From Acerihabitans sp015654925 (lineage in GTDB: Bacteria; Pseudomonadota; Gammaproteobacteria; Enterobacterales; Enterobacteriaceae): a DNA stretch of 64,000 bases. The notes under the pieces were generated by a model. That model did not search any database and was not told the DNA's origin. It saw nothing but the letters and a program-made list of their open reading frames with translations. Shown here one piece after another: positions 27,589 through 35,240 of the stretch. The stretch covers positions 5,904,091 to 5,968,090 of the forward strand of contig NZ_CP178732.1 in the NCBI RefSeq assembly GCF_047324175.1, given 5' to 3'. Both the position numbers and the translations under genes were made by a program. Position 1 is the first letter of the stretch. Every line of letters begins with the position of its first letter.

Positions 27589-28437
27589 TTAAGCTTTGCG
27601 CTCGGAATTGGCTGTATGCGTTTCTTCCATTCCGTCTTCGATGACATCCGAGGGAAGATAGGGGCTAATCAGCGCGCGATACGCGTACGCGCCCAGGCAG
27701 CCGCCTATGATCGGAGCAATCAACGGCACCAGGAAGTAGGGGATATCTCGTCCGCCGGTGAATGCCACCTTGCCCCAACCGGCAAAATAAGCAAATACCT
27801 TCGGCCCCAAGTCGCGGGCGGGGTTAAGGGCAAAACCGGTCAACGGCCCCATTGACGCGCCAATCACCGCGATCAGTATGCCGATCAGCAACGGCGCCAG
27901 CGGGCCGCGGGGAATACCGTTGCCGTCATCGGTCAGGGCCAGGATCAGGCACAGCAGAATGGCGGTGATCACCATTTCCACAAAGAAGGCCTGGACGACC
28001 GTGATATGGGCATTGGGATAGGTTGAGAATATTCCGGCCAGTTGGAGGCTTTCAACGCTGCCGCGCACCATATGGTTAGCCTGTTCAAAATCGAAAAACA
28101 GGTTGTAATACAGGGCGTACACCAGGGCGGCGGCGCAAAAGGCCCCCAGCATCTGCGAGATAATATAAGGCAACACCTTGCGGCGTTCGAAATTAGCGAA
28201 CAGCCATAGGGCGATGGACACGGCGGGGCTGAGATGGGCGCCTGATACGGCAGCAGTCAGGTAAACCGCCATGGCGACGCCCAAACCCCAAATAATACTG
28301 ATTTCCCACTGGCCGAAGCTTGCGCCGGCCAGCTTGAGCGCGGCGACGCAGCCGCAGCCGAAGAAAATCAGCAGACCGGTTCCAAGAAACTCGGCAATAC
28401 ATTGGCCTTTTAACGTTGGTATTCTTTGTTGGCTCAT
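27589..28437 (-). CDS. glpF: glycerol uptake facilitator GlpF with altered first NPA motif
   Basis: 282 residues from ATG 28437 (MSQQRIPTLKGQCIAEFLGT), six membrane segments, aquaglyceroporin. The second half-helix motif NPARDLGPK is intact. The first, NPA in E. coli (GAHLNPAV), reads GAHLSPAVS here, with Ser at residue 70 from codon AGC (one base from the Asn codon AAC). This Asn lines the pore at its centre. The protein is otherwise full length and close to E. coli, so it is probably still made. Confidence 0.95.
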   Translation of the reverse strand: MSQQRIPTLKGQCIAEFLGTGLLIFFGCGCVAALKLAGASFGQWEISIIWGLGVAMAVYLTAAVSGAHLSPAVSIALWLFANFERRKVLPYIISQMLGAFCAAALVYALYYNLFFDFEQANHMVRGSVESLQLAGIFSTYPNAHITVVQAFFVEMVITAILLCLILALTDDGNGIPRGPLAPLLIGILIAVIGASMGPLTGFALNPARDLGPKVFAYFAGWGKVAFTGGRDIPYFLVPLIAPIIGGCLGAYAYRALISPYLPSDVIEDGMEETHTANSERKA

Positions 28438-28943
28438 AATCTTTTCCTGGTAGCGAAAAGGTGAGGTAACCACCTATCGAACGTCTGGTCACCGAATCAA
28501 CTCTAACCTAAAAAATAATGTAGGCATGTTGTAAATTTATCGTTAACGAGCAGAAACGAGAAATATCGAAATCAAAATGTGTGCAGTACGTCATAAAAAT
28601 GAGCGAATACGCTTATTTTAGAGCAAGAAAAACCCTCAGTCTGTGCTCTGGCTATCATGCCTTTTAACAAAAAATGTTAATCCGCGGGAGGCGGAAAGGG
28701 GCGAAAAGAAAACTTTACTCTGCCGGCGGGCTTCATAGCGTACAATACTCATCTCAATCGGCTATTTGGACGATTGCGGCTGGACACCTGGGCTAGGGCT
28801 ACTTAAAATCCCCTCTTCAGGCTGGTACCCGAGACATTTTGCTTCGCGCCCGCCGGGTGCGGACGATTTGACGTTTTAACAGGTTACACCCAGGGGTGTA
28901 GCGCAAATTCACGATTACACCTTGTAGGCTTAAGGGGGCTGAA
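28438..28943. promoter_or_regulatory. glpF / zapB divergent promoter region
   Basis: 506 bp without a gene. A GlpR-like half-site (ACGTTCGATA on the minus strand, 28475-28484) lies close to glpF. The glpF half is AT-rich and likely holds CRP/GlpR control; the other half serves zapB. Precise sites are not resolved. Confidence 0.35.
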
Positions 28944-29183
28944 ATGGCTTTTGAAGTATTTGAAAAATTAGAGGCGAAGGTACAGCAAGCGATTGATACC
29001 ATCACGCTTTTGCAAATGGAAATCGAAGAACTGAAAGACAAGAACAACGGCCTGGCTCAGGAATTACAGCAGGCATCCAGTAACCGCGAATCGCTGGTTA
29101 ACGAAAATGAACAGTTGAAACAGGAACAGGGCGTGTGGCAAGAGCGTTTACGCGCATTGCTCAGCAAGATGGAAGAAGTGTAG
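28944..29183 (+). CDS. zapB: cell-division protein ZapB
   Basis: 79 residues forming one continuous coiled coil (FEKLEAKVQQAIDTITLLQM...), matching E. coli ZapB (81). It helps organise the Z-ring together with ZapA and MatP. Strong ribosome site GGGGGCT upstream. Its mRNA ends at the bidirectional terminator shared with rraA. Confidence 0.95.
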   Translation: MAFEVFEKLEAKVQQAIDTITLLQMEIEELKDKNNGLAQELQQASSNRESLVNENEQLKQEQGVWQERLRALLSKMEEV

Positions 29184-29201
29184 TAGCCGCATGACGCTAA
29201 C

Positions 29202-29230
29202 AAAAAAGGGCGATGCCAGATCGCCCTTTT
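29202..29230. terminator. bidirectional terminator zapB/rraA
   Basis: Stem GGGCGAT / ATCGCCC with a 5-base loop, flanked by A6 on the left and T4 on the right, so it can serve both convergent genes. Confidence 0.9.
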
Positions 29231-29245
29231 GGCATCGGTGACGGA

Positions 29246-29731
29246 TTACTCTATGTCGAGCGGGTCTTCCGACAGGATGATGCCGGTATTATCGGCGTAC
29301 AGATGGTCGCCGGAGAAGAACGTTACCCCGCCGAAGTTGACCCGGATATCGCTTTCGCCAATACCTTCGCTCGCGGCGCCTGCCGGCGTGGCGGCCATGG
29401 CCTGAATGCCCAGATCCAACTCTTCGAGATCGTCCACCTGGCGCACGGCGCCGTAGACCACGATCCCTTCCCACTCATTTTGCACCGCCAAATTGCCCAG
29501 CTCGGCATTAATCAGCGCCCGCCTGACCGAACCGCCGCCGTCCACTACCAGGACGCGGCCAAGCCCGTTCTCTTCGAGCACGTCATAAAGCAAACCATTA
29601 TCCTCGAAGCATTTCACGGTAATGATCTGCCCGCCAAACGATGTCCTCCCGCCAAAATTGCTGAAGAGAGGTTCAACAACATTCACGTCTTCATGATAAA
29701 TGTCGCACAGTTCTGAGGTATCGTATTTCAT
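29246..29731 (-). CDS. rraA: regulator of ribonuclease E activity A
   Basis: 161 residues, same length as E. coli RraA, starting MKYDTSELCDIYHEDVNVVE. It binds and inhibits RNase E, altering mRNA stability. The GGGSVRRALI and NFGGVTFFSGDHLYAD segments of the trimeric fold are conserved. Same strand as menA upstream, with a 111-bp gap. Confidence 0.97.
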   Translation of the reverse strand: MKYDTSELCDIYHEDVNVVEPLFSNFGGRTSFGGQIITVKCFEDNGLLYDVLEENGLGRVLVVDGGGSVRRALINAELGNLAVQNEWEGIVVYGAVRQVDDLEELDLGIQAMAATPAGAASEGIGESDIRVNFGGVTFFSGDHLYADNTGIILSEDPLDIE

Positions 29732-29842
29732 AGGATTTACGTCGGTTTGCCGCTGGAGCCCAAAGTATATCGCGTTCTCGCGCCAGTTGCCAAAACCATC
29801 AATTGTTAACTTGATGGACGTCAGAAAAACGCACGCGGCGTA

Positions 29843-30760
29843 TCAACTACACAGCAGGCCGACGGCAAACAGGATATTAATCAGGAGCGCGCATTTTACG
29901 GTTTTTTCCAGCATCGGCCGGATACCCAGCGGGTTGGTTTCGTGCAATACGAAACGCGCCTGCATATACAGCGCCGGCACCGCCAGCACGAATAACCAGC
30001 CGACCAGGTTGCGCAGTTCAAGCAGGGTGAAAATCGCCAGGCACATTACCGCGCCCGAAAGTAATGCCGCATGATAATAACGCGCCCATTGCGGCCCAAG
30101 CCTGACGGCCAGGGTATTTTTACCGTTCTGGCGATCGGTTTCGATATCACGCAGATTATTGATATTGAGCACCGCCGCCGCCAATAATCCGCAGGCGGTG
30201 GCCGGCAGCATCACCATGGCGTGGAAGGTGCCGGTTTGCAGGTAGTAACTGCCGCCGACGCTGAGCCAGCCAAAGAATACCAATACCGACAGATCCCCGA
30301 GTCCCATATAGCCATAAGGACGGGTGCCCATGGTGTAGGTGATGGCGGCAATAATGGACAGCACGCCCAATACCAGGAAACCCAGGATATCGGCGGGTTT
30401 TTCACAGGCAACGGCAATCAGCGCCGCGCCGGACAGCAGCGCCAGCCCCATGGCCAGTATCAGCGCGAACTTCATCTGCTCGCGGGAAATAACGCCCAGC
30501 TGCATGCCGCGCATCGGCCCGATGCGGCCGCGTTCGTCGCTGCCCTTGACGGAATCGCCATAGTCATTGGCCAGGTTGGACAGGATCTGCAACAGGGCGG
30601 CGGTTAACAGTGCCAGCAGCGCGACGCCGGGTTTGAAGTGTCCTTGCCAACCGGCTATCGCCGAACCGGTGACAATGGAAGCCAGCGCAAGCGGCAAGGT
30701 GCGCAGGCGCAGACTGACCATCCAGGCTTTGGCCGGACTGATGGTGACGGTTTCACTCAT
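29843..30760 (-). CDS. menA: 1,4-dihydroxy-2-naphthoate octaprenyltransferase
   Basis: 305 residues, about nine membrane segments. The UbiA-family aspartate motif appears as NLANDYGDSVKG and the second as NNLRDIETDRQNGK. It attaches the octaprenyl tail in menaquinone synthesis in the inner membrane. The neighbouring hslU is separated by a terminator. Confidence 0.96.
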   Translation of the reverse strand: MSETVTISPAKAWMVSLRLRTLPLALASIVTGSAIAGWQGHFKPGVALLALLTAALLQILSNLANDYGDSVKGSDERGRIGPMRGMQLGVISREQMKFALILAMGLALLSGAALIAVACEKPADILGFLVLGVLSIIAAITYTMGTRPYGYMGLGDLSVLVFFGWLSVGGSYYLQTGTFHAMVMLPATACGLLAAAVLNINNLRDIETDRQNGKNTLAVRLGPQWARYYHAALLSGAVMCLAIFTLLELRNLVGWLFVLAVPALYMQARFVLHETNPLGIRPMLEKTVKCALLINILFAVGLLCS

Positions 30761-30796
30761 AATTAACGAATCTTTTGTTTAATACCCGGTTTAGGC

Positions 30797-30822
30797 AAAA
30801 AAATGAGAGGCCGGAGCCTCCC
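30797..30822 (-). terminator. hslVU rho-independent terminator
   Basis: Reading leftward: GGGAGGC, loop TCCG, GCCTCTC, then A and seven T. One G-U pair in a 7-bp stem. Confidence 0.88.
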
Positions 30823-30854
30823 ATTTCGGATGTCGTTTATCCACCTGTTAATGA

Positions 30855-32186
30855 TTACAGGATAAATCGGCTCAAATCTTCATCGGATACTAACTCATCC
30901 AGATGGCTACGAACATAATCTGCATCAATTGAAATAGTTTTACCATCCCATTCGCTGGCATCATAGGAAATATCTTCCATCAAACGCTCCAGCACCGTAT
31001 GCAGCCGGCGGGCGCCGATATTCTCGGTACGTTCGTTCACCTGCCAGGCGGCCTCGGCGATGCGGCGGATACCGTCGGCGGTGAATTCGATGCTTACCCC
31101 TTCGGTGGCCATCAGCGCTTTATACTGAATGGTCAGGGAAGCGCTGGGCTCGGTAAGGATACGCTCGAAGTCATCGGTGGTCAGGGCTTCCAGCTCCACG
31201 CGAATCGGCAACCGTCCCTGTAATTCCGGAATCAAATCGGAAGGTTTGGATACCTGGAACGCGCCCGAAGCGATAAACAAAATATGATCGGTCTTCACCA
31301 TGCCGTGTTTAGTGGACACGGTACAACCTTCAACCAGCGGCAGCAGATCGCGTTGCACCCCTTCGCGGGATACGTCCGGGCCGGACGTCTCGCCGCGCTT
31401 ACAGATTTTGTCGATCTCATCGATAAACACGATGCCGTGCTGCTCAACGGCTTCGATGGCCTGTTCTTTCAGCTCTTCCGGATTCACCAGCTTGGCGGCT
31501 TCTTCCTCGACCAGCAGCTTTAAGGCTTCTTTAATCTTGATTTTACGCGGCTTCTGCTTTTGTCCGGCCAGATTTTTGAACATCGATTGCAACTGGTTGG
31601 TCATTTCTTCCATGCCGGGAGGCGCCATGATCTCTACGCCCATCGGTGCGGCGGCCAAATTGATCTCGATTTCTTTGTCGTCCAACTGGCCTTCACGCAG
31701 CTTTTTGCGGAAGTTCTGGCGCGCGGCGGACGGCTCGGCGGCTTCCTCAGGCTGGCCCCAGTTGTTTTTCGCCGGTGGGATCAGCACGTCCAGCACGCGC
31801 TCTTCGGCCAATTCTTCGGCGCGCTGGCGGTTTTTATCCATGGATTGCAGACGCACCATTTTTACCGCCGCATCGGTCAGATCGCGGATAATGGAGTCTA
31901 CTTCCTTGCCCACATAACCCACTTCGGTAAATTTGGTGGCTTCGACTTTGATAAACGGCGCATTGGCCAGTTTTGCCAGGCGGCGGGCGATTTCCGTTTT
32001 ACCCACGCCGGTCGGCCCAATCATAAGGATATTTTTGGGCGTTACTTCGTGGCGCAGCGCCTCGTCGAGCTGCATGCGGCGCCAGCGGTTACGTAGCGCG
32101 ATGGCGACGGCGCGCTTGGCGTTGTGCTGGCCAATAATATAGCCGTCGAGTTCGCTGACGATTTCGCGTGGAGTCATTTCAGACAT
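30855..32186 (-). CDS. hslU: HslU ATPase/unfoldase subunit of the HslVU protease
   Basis: 443 residues (E. coli length). Walker A GPTGVGKT at residues 57-64, the GYVGKEVDS pore loop, Walker B GIVFIDEID, and a C-terminal sensor region ending DEDLSRFIL, the tail that docks into HslV. It unfolds proteins such as SulA in the cytoplasm. Starts 12 bp after hslV. Confidence 0.98.
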   Translation of the reverse strand: MSEMTPREIVSELDGYIIGQHNAKRAVAIALRNRWRRMQLDEALRHEVTPKNILMIGPTGVGKTEIARRLAKLANAPFIKVEATKFTEVGYVGKEVDSIIRDLTDAAVKMVRLQSMDKNRQRAEELAEERVLDVLIPPAKNNWGQPEEAAEPSAARQNFRKKLREGQLDDKEIEINLAAAPMGVEIMAPPGMEEMTNQLQSMFKNLAGQKQKPRKIKIKEALKLLVEEEAAKLVNPEELKEQAIEAVEQHGIVFIDEIDKICKRGETSGPDVSREGVQRDLLPLVEGCTVSTKHGMVKTDHILFIASGAFQVSKPSDLIPELQGRLPIRVELEALTTDDFERILTEPSASLTIQYKALMATEGVSIEFTADGIRRIAEAAWQVNERTENIGARRLHTVLERLMEDISYDASEWDGKTISIDADYVRSHLDELVSDEDLSRFIL

Positions 32187-32198
32187 ATTAAGGGATCC

Positions 32199-32729
32199 TT
32201 ACGCTTTGGGCGTTAATTCTTCGATAGTATGGAACTGGTTGGTATAAATGCAGATATCTCCCGCGATTCCCAACGCTTTCTCGACAATCTCCCGCGCACC
32301 CAGTTCGGTATTTTCAAGCAGTGCCCGCGCCGCGGCCTGGGCGTAAGGGCCGCCGGAACCGATAGCAATCAGATCGTTTTCCGGCTGGATAACATCGCCG
32401 TTGCCGGTAATAATGAGCGAGGCGGTCTCGTCCGCCACGGCCAGTAAGGCTTCCAGCCTGCGCAGCATCCGGTCGGTTCGCCAATCCTTGGCTAATTCAA
32501 CGGCGGCTTTGGTCAAATGCCCTTGATGCATCTCTAACTTACGTTCAAATAATTCAAACAGCGTAAAAGCATCGGCGGTGCCGCCGGCAAATCCCGCAAT
32601 AACCTTATCCTGATACAGGCGGCGGACTTTGCGCACATTGCCCTTCATCACGGTATTACCCAGAGTGGCTTGGCCATCGCCGCCAATTACCACATGGCCA
32701 TTGCGGCGTACGCTTACGATTGTTGTCAC
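32199..32729 (-). CDS. hslV: HslV peptidase subunit
   Basis: 176 residues from GTG 32729, preceded by GGAGGG; an upstream ATG-led frame is unconserved. After removal of the first Met the protein begins TTIVSVRRNGHVVIGGDGQA, exposing the proteasome-like catalytic N-terminal Thr. Forms the dodecameric core for HslU. Heat-shock expression is supported by the promoter at 32793-32820. Confidence 0.97.
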   Translation of the reverse strand: MTTIVSVRRNGHVVIGGDGQATLGNTVMKGNVRKVRRLYQDKVIAGFAGGTADAFTLFELFERKLEMHQGHLTKAAVELAKDWRTDRMLRRLEALLAVADETASLIITGNGDVIQPENDLIAIGSGGPYAQAAARALLENTELGAREIVEKALGIAGDICIYTNQFHTIEELTPKA

Positions 32730-32759
32730 GAGCAACCCTCCGGAAAGATAGAATAAAGC

Positions 32760-32780
32760 GCCCCATAACAAGTATGGGGC
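32760..32780 (-). promoter_or_regulatory. 5'-UTR stem-loop of hslVU mRNA
   Basis: GCCCCATA / TATGGGGC, a perfect 8-bp stem with a 5-base loop, near the expected transcript start. A stem-loop in this place is known to stabilise E. coli hslVU mRNA. Confidence 0.8.
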
Positions 32781-32792
32781 ATATTGAATTTA

Positions 32793-32820
32793 TAAATGGG
32801 GCGGGATTAGGGTTTTTCAA
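32793..32820 (-). promoter_or_regulatory. sigma-32 promoter of hslVU
   Basis: On the minus strand TTGAAA (32815-32820), 13-base spacer, CCCCATTTA (32793-32801), close to the sigma-32 consensus CTTGAAA / CCCCATnT. It overlaps the ftsN stop codon. Confidence 0.85.
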
Positions 32821-33845
32821 CCCCCGGTGGCGATAGGGATACAATTTGATACCCCCGAACCTTTTAAACTCTGTAGTGATTTATCGGCGCCGGCGCGGGT
32901 GGGGTAGGGTCCCAGCATGACGCGATTCCAGCCGCCGCTGGTGGTTATACGGCTTTCTATGCCGCCAAAAGCCAATTGGGCGCGAATGGATTCCGCTTGA
33001 TCCATGGCTTTAAACGATCCGCACTGTATTAACCAACGTTGCGCTTTTTCCTTCGGTTCTTTATCCGCTTTTGGCTCGGTTTTGGGTTCCGCGCGTACTT
33101 CCGCCTTCGGCTGCGGGGAAGGTTGCACGGCGGTGACCGGGGCCTGGTGCGCAGGCTGTGGCGCGGCCGGAGCCTGGCGCGGCGCCGGCTGTACCGCTGG
33201 TGCTTGCCGAGGCTGCTGCGGCGCCGAAAACACCTGGCGCGGCGGTTGTTGGGCCGCTGGCGCCTGACGGGGTTGCTGAGCCTCTACCGGCGCGGAGAAC
33301 ACCTGACGCGGCTGCGCCTGGGTTGCCGCGGCCGCGGGCGCCTGATGCTGCTGCGGCGCGTTTTGCGGTAATGGCTGGTTCTGCTGGCGCGCATGGTTCG
33401 CCGCGGAGGTTTTCACCTGATCGTTATAAGGCACTTCATTGAGATGGGTCGGCTGCTGACGCATATCCGCCTGCATCTGCTCCAGGAGTTGGCGCTGTTC
33501 GTCGGTTAACTGGGCCGGGGTCTGCACTTCGCCGCCGGCGGTGGGCTCAGTAGGCGTTTGCACCCCGATCTGACGATTCTCCAGCTCTTTGATATAGCGC
33601 CAGCGTTCTTCCGGTTTGGGCGGCAGGCCGTTGCTGGTGTGATTGCCATGGCTTGGCAGAATAACCGCTTCTTCAGCTTTATTGTGGGCAATAAAATAGA
33701 GACCGCCGATAAACGTAATCAATACGGCCGCCGCCAATGCGATCATGGTCTTAGATATGCCGGAAGAGGTGCGTTTTTTTCGACTGTTGGTTTTTTTGCG
33801 CCGAGTGTTTGTCTTTCCACGGCCTACATAGTCTCTTTGTGCCAC
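32817..33845 (-). CDS. ftsN: cell-division protein FtsN
   Basis: 342 residues (E. coli 319). Short cytoplasmic basic N-terminus, one membrane segment (about 34-53, MIALAAAVLITFIGGLYFIA), a long Pro/Ala/Gln linker, and a C-terminal SPOR domain (about 265-340, WLIQCGSFKAMDQAE...) that binds denuded septal glycan. It triggers septal peptidoglycan synthesis. The linker is longer than usual and built of imperfect repeats containing RQVFSAP (three copies) and RQAPA. Confidence 0.95.
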   Translation of the reverse strand: MAQRDYVGRGKTNTRRKKTNSRKKRTSSGISKTMIALAAAVLITFIGGLYFIAHNKAEEAVILPSHGNHTSNGLPPKPEERWRYIKELENRQIGVQTPTEPTAGGEVQTPAQLTDEQRQLLEQMQADMRQQPTHLNEVPYNDQVKTSAANHARQQNQPLPQNAPQQHQAPAAAATQAQPRQVFSAPVEAQQPRQAPAAQQPPRQVFSAPQQPRQAPAVQPAPRQAPAAPQPAHQAPVTAVQPSPQPKAEVRAEPKTEPKADKEPKEKAQRWLIQCGSFKAMDQAESIRAQLAFGGIESRITTSGGWNRVMLGPYPTRAGADKSLQSLKGSGVSNCIPIATGG

Positions 33846-33934
33846 TATCGTTTCGCTAAGTTTGAGAAAGTAACCAGCCCGTCATGTTACTGAAGGCAAT
33901 AATATTTGACTAGCGCCTGTAATCCTAAAGCGCG

Positions 33935-34969
33935 TTAGGTTTTTATGCGGGGCATGGCGGTACTGCCCCGGACGATCAGTTTACTGTCCAACAGCAACGA
34001 GGCGTTCCCTACCGCCTGTTGCCTGACTTGCTGCAATAGTAACAGCAGCGCTTCACGTCCGAGTTGATAACTTGGCTGCGCCACGGTAGTCAACGGTGGG
34101 TCGCAAAAGGTCGCGAACGCAATATCATCAAAGCCGACCAAAGACAAATCCGCCGGCACGCTCAAGCCGTTCTTCTTCGCCTGGGATAACGCGCCAAACG
34201 CTATGATATCGTTGTGACAAAAGATAGCAGTTGGCGGATAGGTTCGCGAAATTAATGCATTAAGCCCCGCGGCACCCGTCTGAAAGTTCACCTCGCCCCG
34301 AAATACCATATGGCCGTCGGAGGGGATTCCATGGCGACTCAGCGCCTGAATATACCCCTGAAGGCGATATTGGCAAAGCGTCAGATGCTCTGGACCGCTA
34401 ATACAGCCAATGCGCCGGTGGCCAAGGCTGAACAGGTAATCCACCGCTTCATAGGCCGCGGTGAGGTTGTCGATATGTACCGTCGGTAACTGGAGTTCGG
34501 GCACAAATTCATTAACCATCACTATCGGCGGCAAATTTTGCTGTTCCGCTTTATCTATCCCGAATGGGGGCTCGGCCCCGAGCAGCAACATACCATCGAT
34601 CTGCCTGGCGATGATCAAATCACTAAAGCTTTTTTTATGGGGGCGCTGGTGGGCGCAGTCGACCATCAATATCCAATAGCCCTGCTCATCAGCGGTTTCT
34701 TCTATTCCCCGCAGCATTTCGGCAAAAAAAGGATCGCAAATATCCGGCACCACCACAAGCAGGTTGCGGGTTTCATTACGTTTTAGCAGGCGGCCCATGG
34801 GTTGCGGGGAGTAGCCGACGGCGTCGACGGCAAGCTGGACTTTTTTTTGCGTCAGGGCCGAAACCTTTTCCGGCGTCATCAGCGCACGGGAAACGGTGGC
34901 GGTCGAAACCCCGGCTTTGTCCGCCACGTCTTTCATGGTCGCCATACCGGCAGCTTTTTTTGGTTCCAC
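33935..34969 (-). CDS. cytR: LacI-family repressor CytR
   Basis: 344 residues from GTG 34969, which has AGGAG six bases upstream; the longer frame to 35065 is unsupported. HTH MATMKDVADKAGVSTATVSR, hinge SPQPMGRLLKR, then the nucleoside-binding domain. It represses nucleoside uptake and catabolism genes together with CRP, with cytidine as inducer. Between priA and ftsN as in E. coli. Confidence 0.94.
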   Translation of the reverse strand: MEPKKAAGMATMKDVADKAGVSTATVSRALMTPEKVSALTQKKVQLAVDAVGYSPQPMGRLLKRNETRNLLVVVPDICDPFFAEMLRGIEETADEQGYWILMVDCAHQRPHKKSFSDLIIARQIDGMLLLGAEPPFGIDKAEQQNLPPIVMVNEFVPELQLPTVHIDNLTAAYEAVDYLFSLGHRRIGCISGPEHLTLCQYRLQGYIQALSRHGIPSDGHMVFRGEVNFQTGAAGLNALISRTYPPTAIFCHNDIIAFGALSQAKKNGLSVPADLSLVGFDDIAFATFCDPPLTTVAQPSYQLGREALLLLLQQVRQQAVGNASLLLDSKLIVRGSTAMPRIKT

Positions 34970-35240
34970 ATCATTCTCCTGGTGTCGGGGCAAGACTGAC
35001 AAAATCGCGCGTTTTCCCTTTTCCGTGGCGCAGGCCACCGATGCGACGCTGTTGCCGGCGGGCATATTTCGCGGCCGGCATCTCAGTTATAGGGGATAAA
35101 CGTTATATGAATCCGCCATCACCGAACCTGTTCTTTTTATCAGATTGTGAAACACTTTCGCGTTATAAAAGGCCGATCCGGACAAAGTTTGAATAATATT
35201 CGAACGTCTCCCGCAAACAGCAGGCAATGCGCACCATGAT

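Noticed and set aside
28817..29047. Minus-strand ORF across zapB
   Set aside because: Antisense shadow of the zapB coiled coil.
33004..33371. Plus-strand ORFs rich in Arg/Leu/Ala opposite ftsN
   Set aside because: Shadows of the Pro/Gln/Ala repeat linker; no ribosome site or homology.
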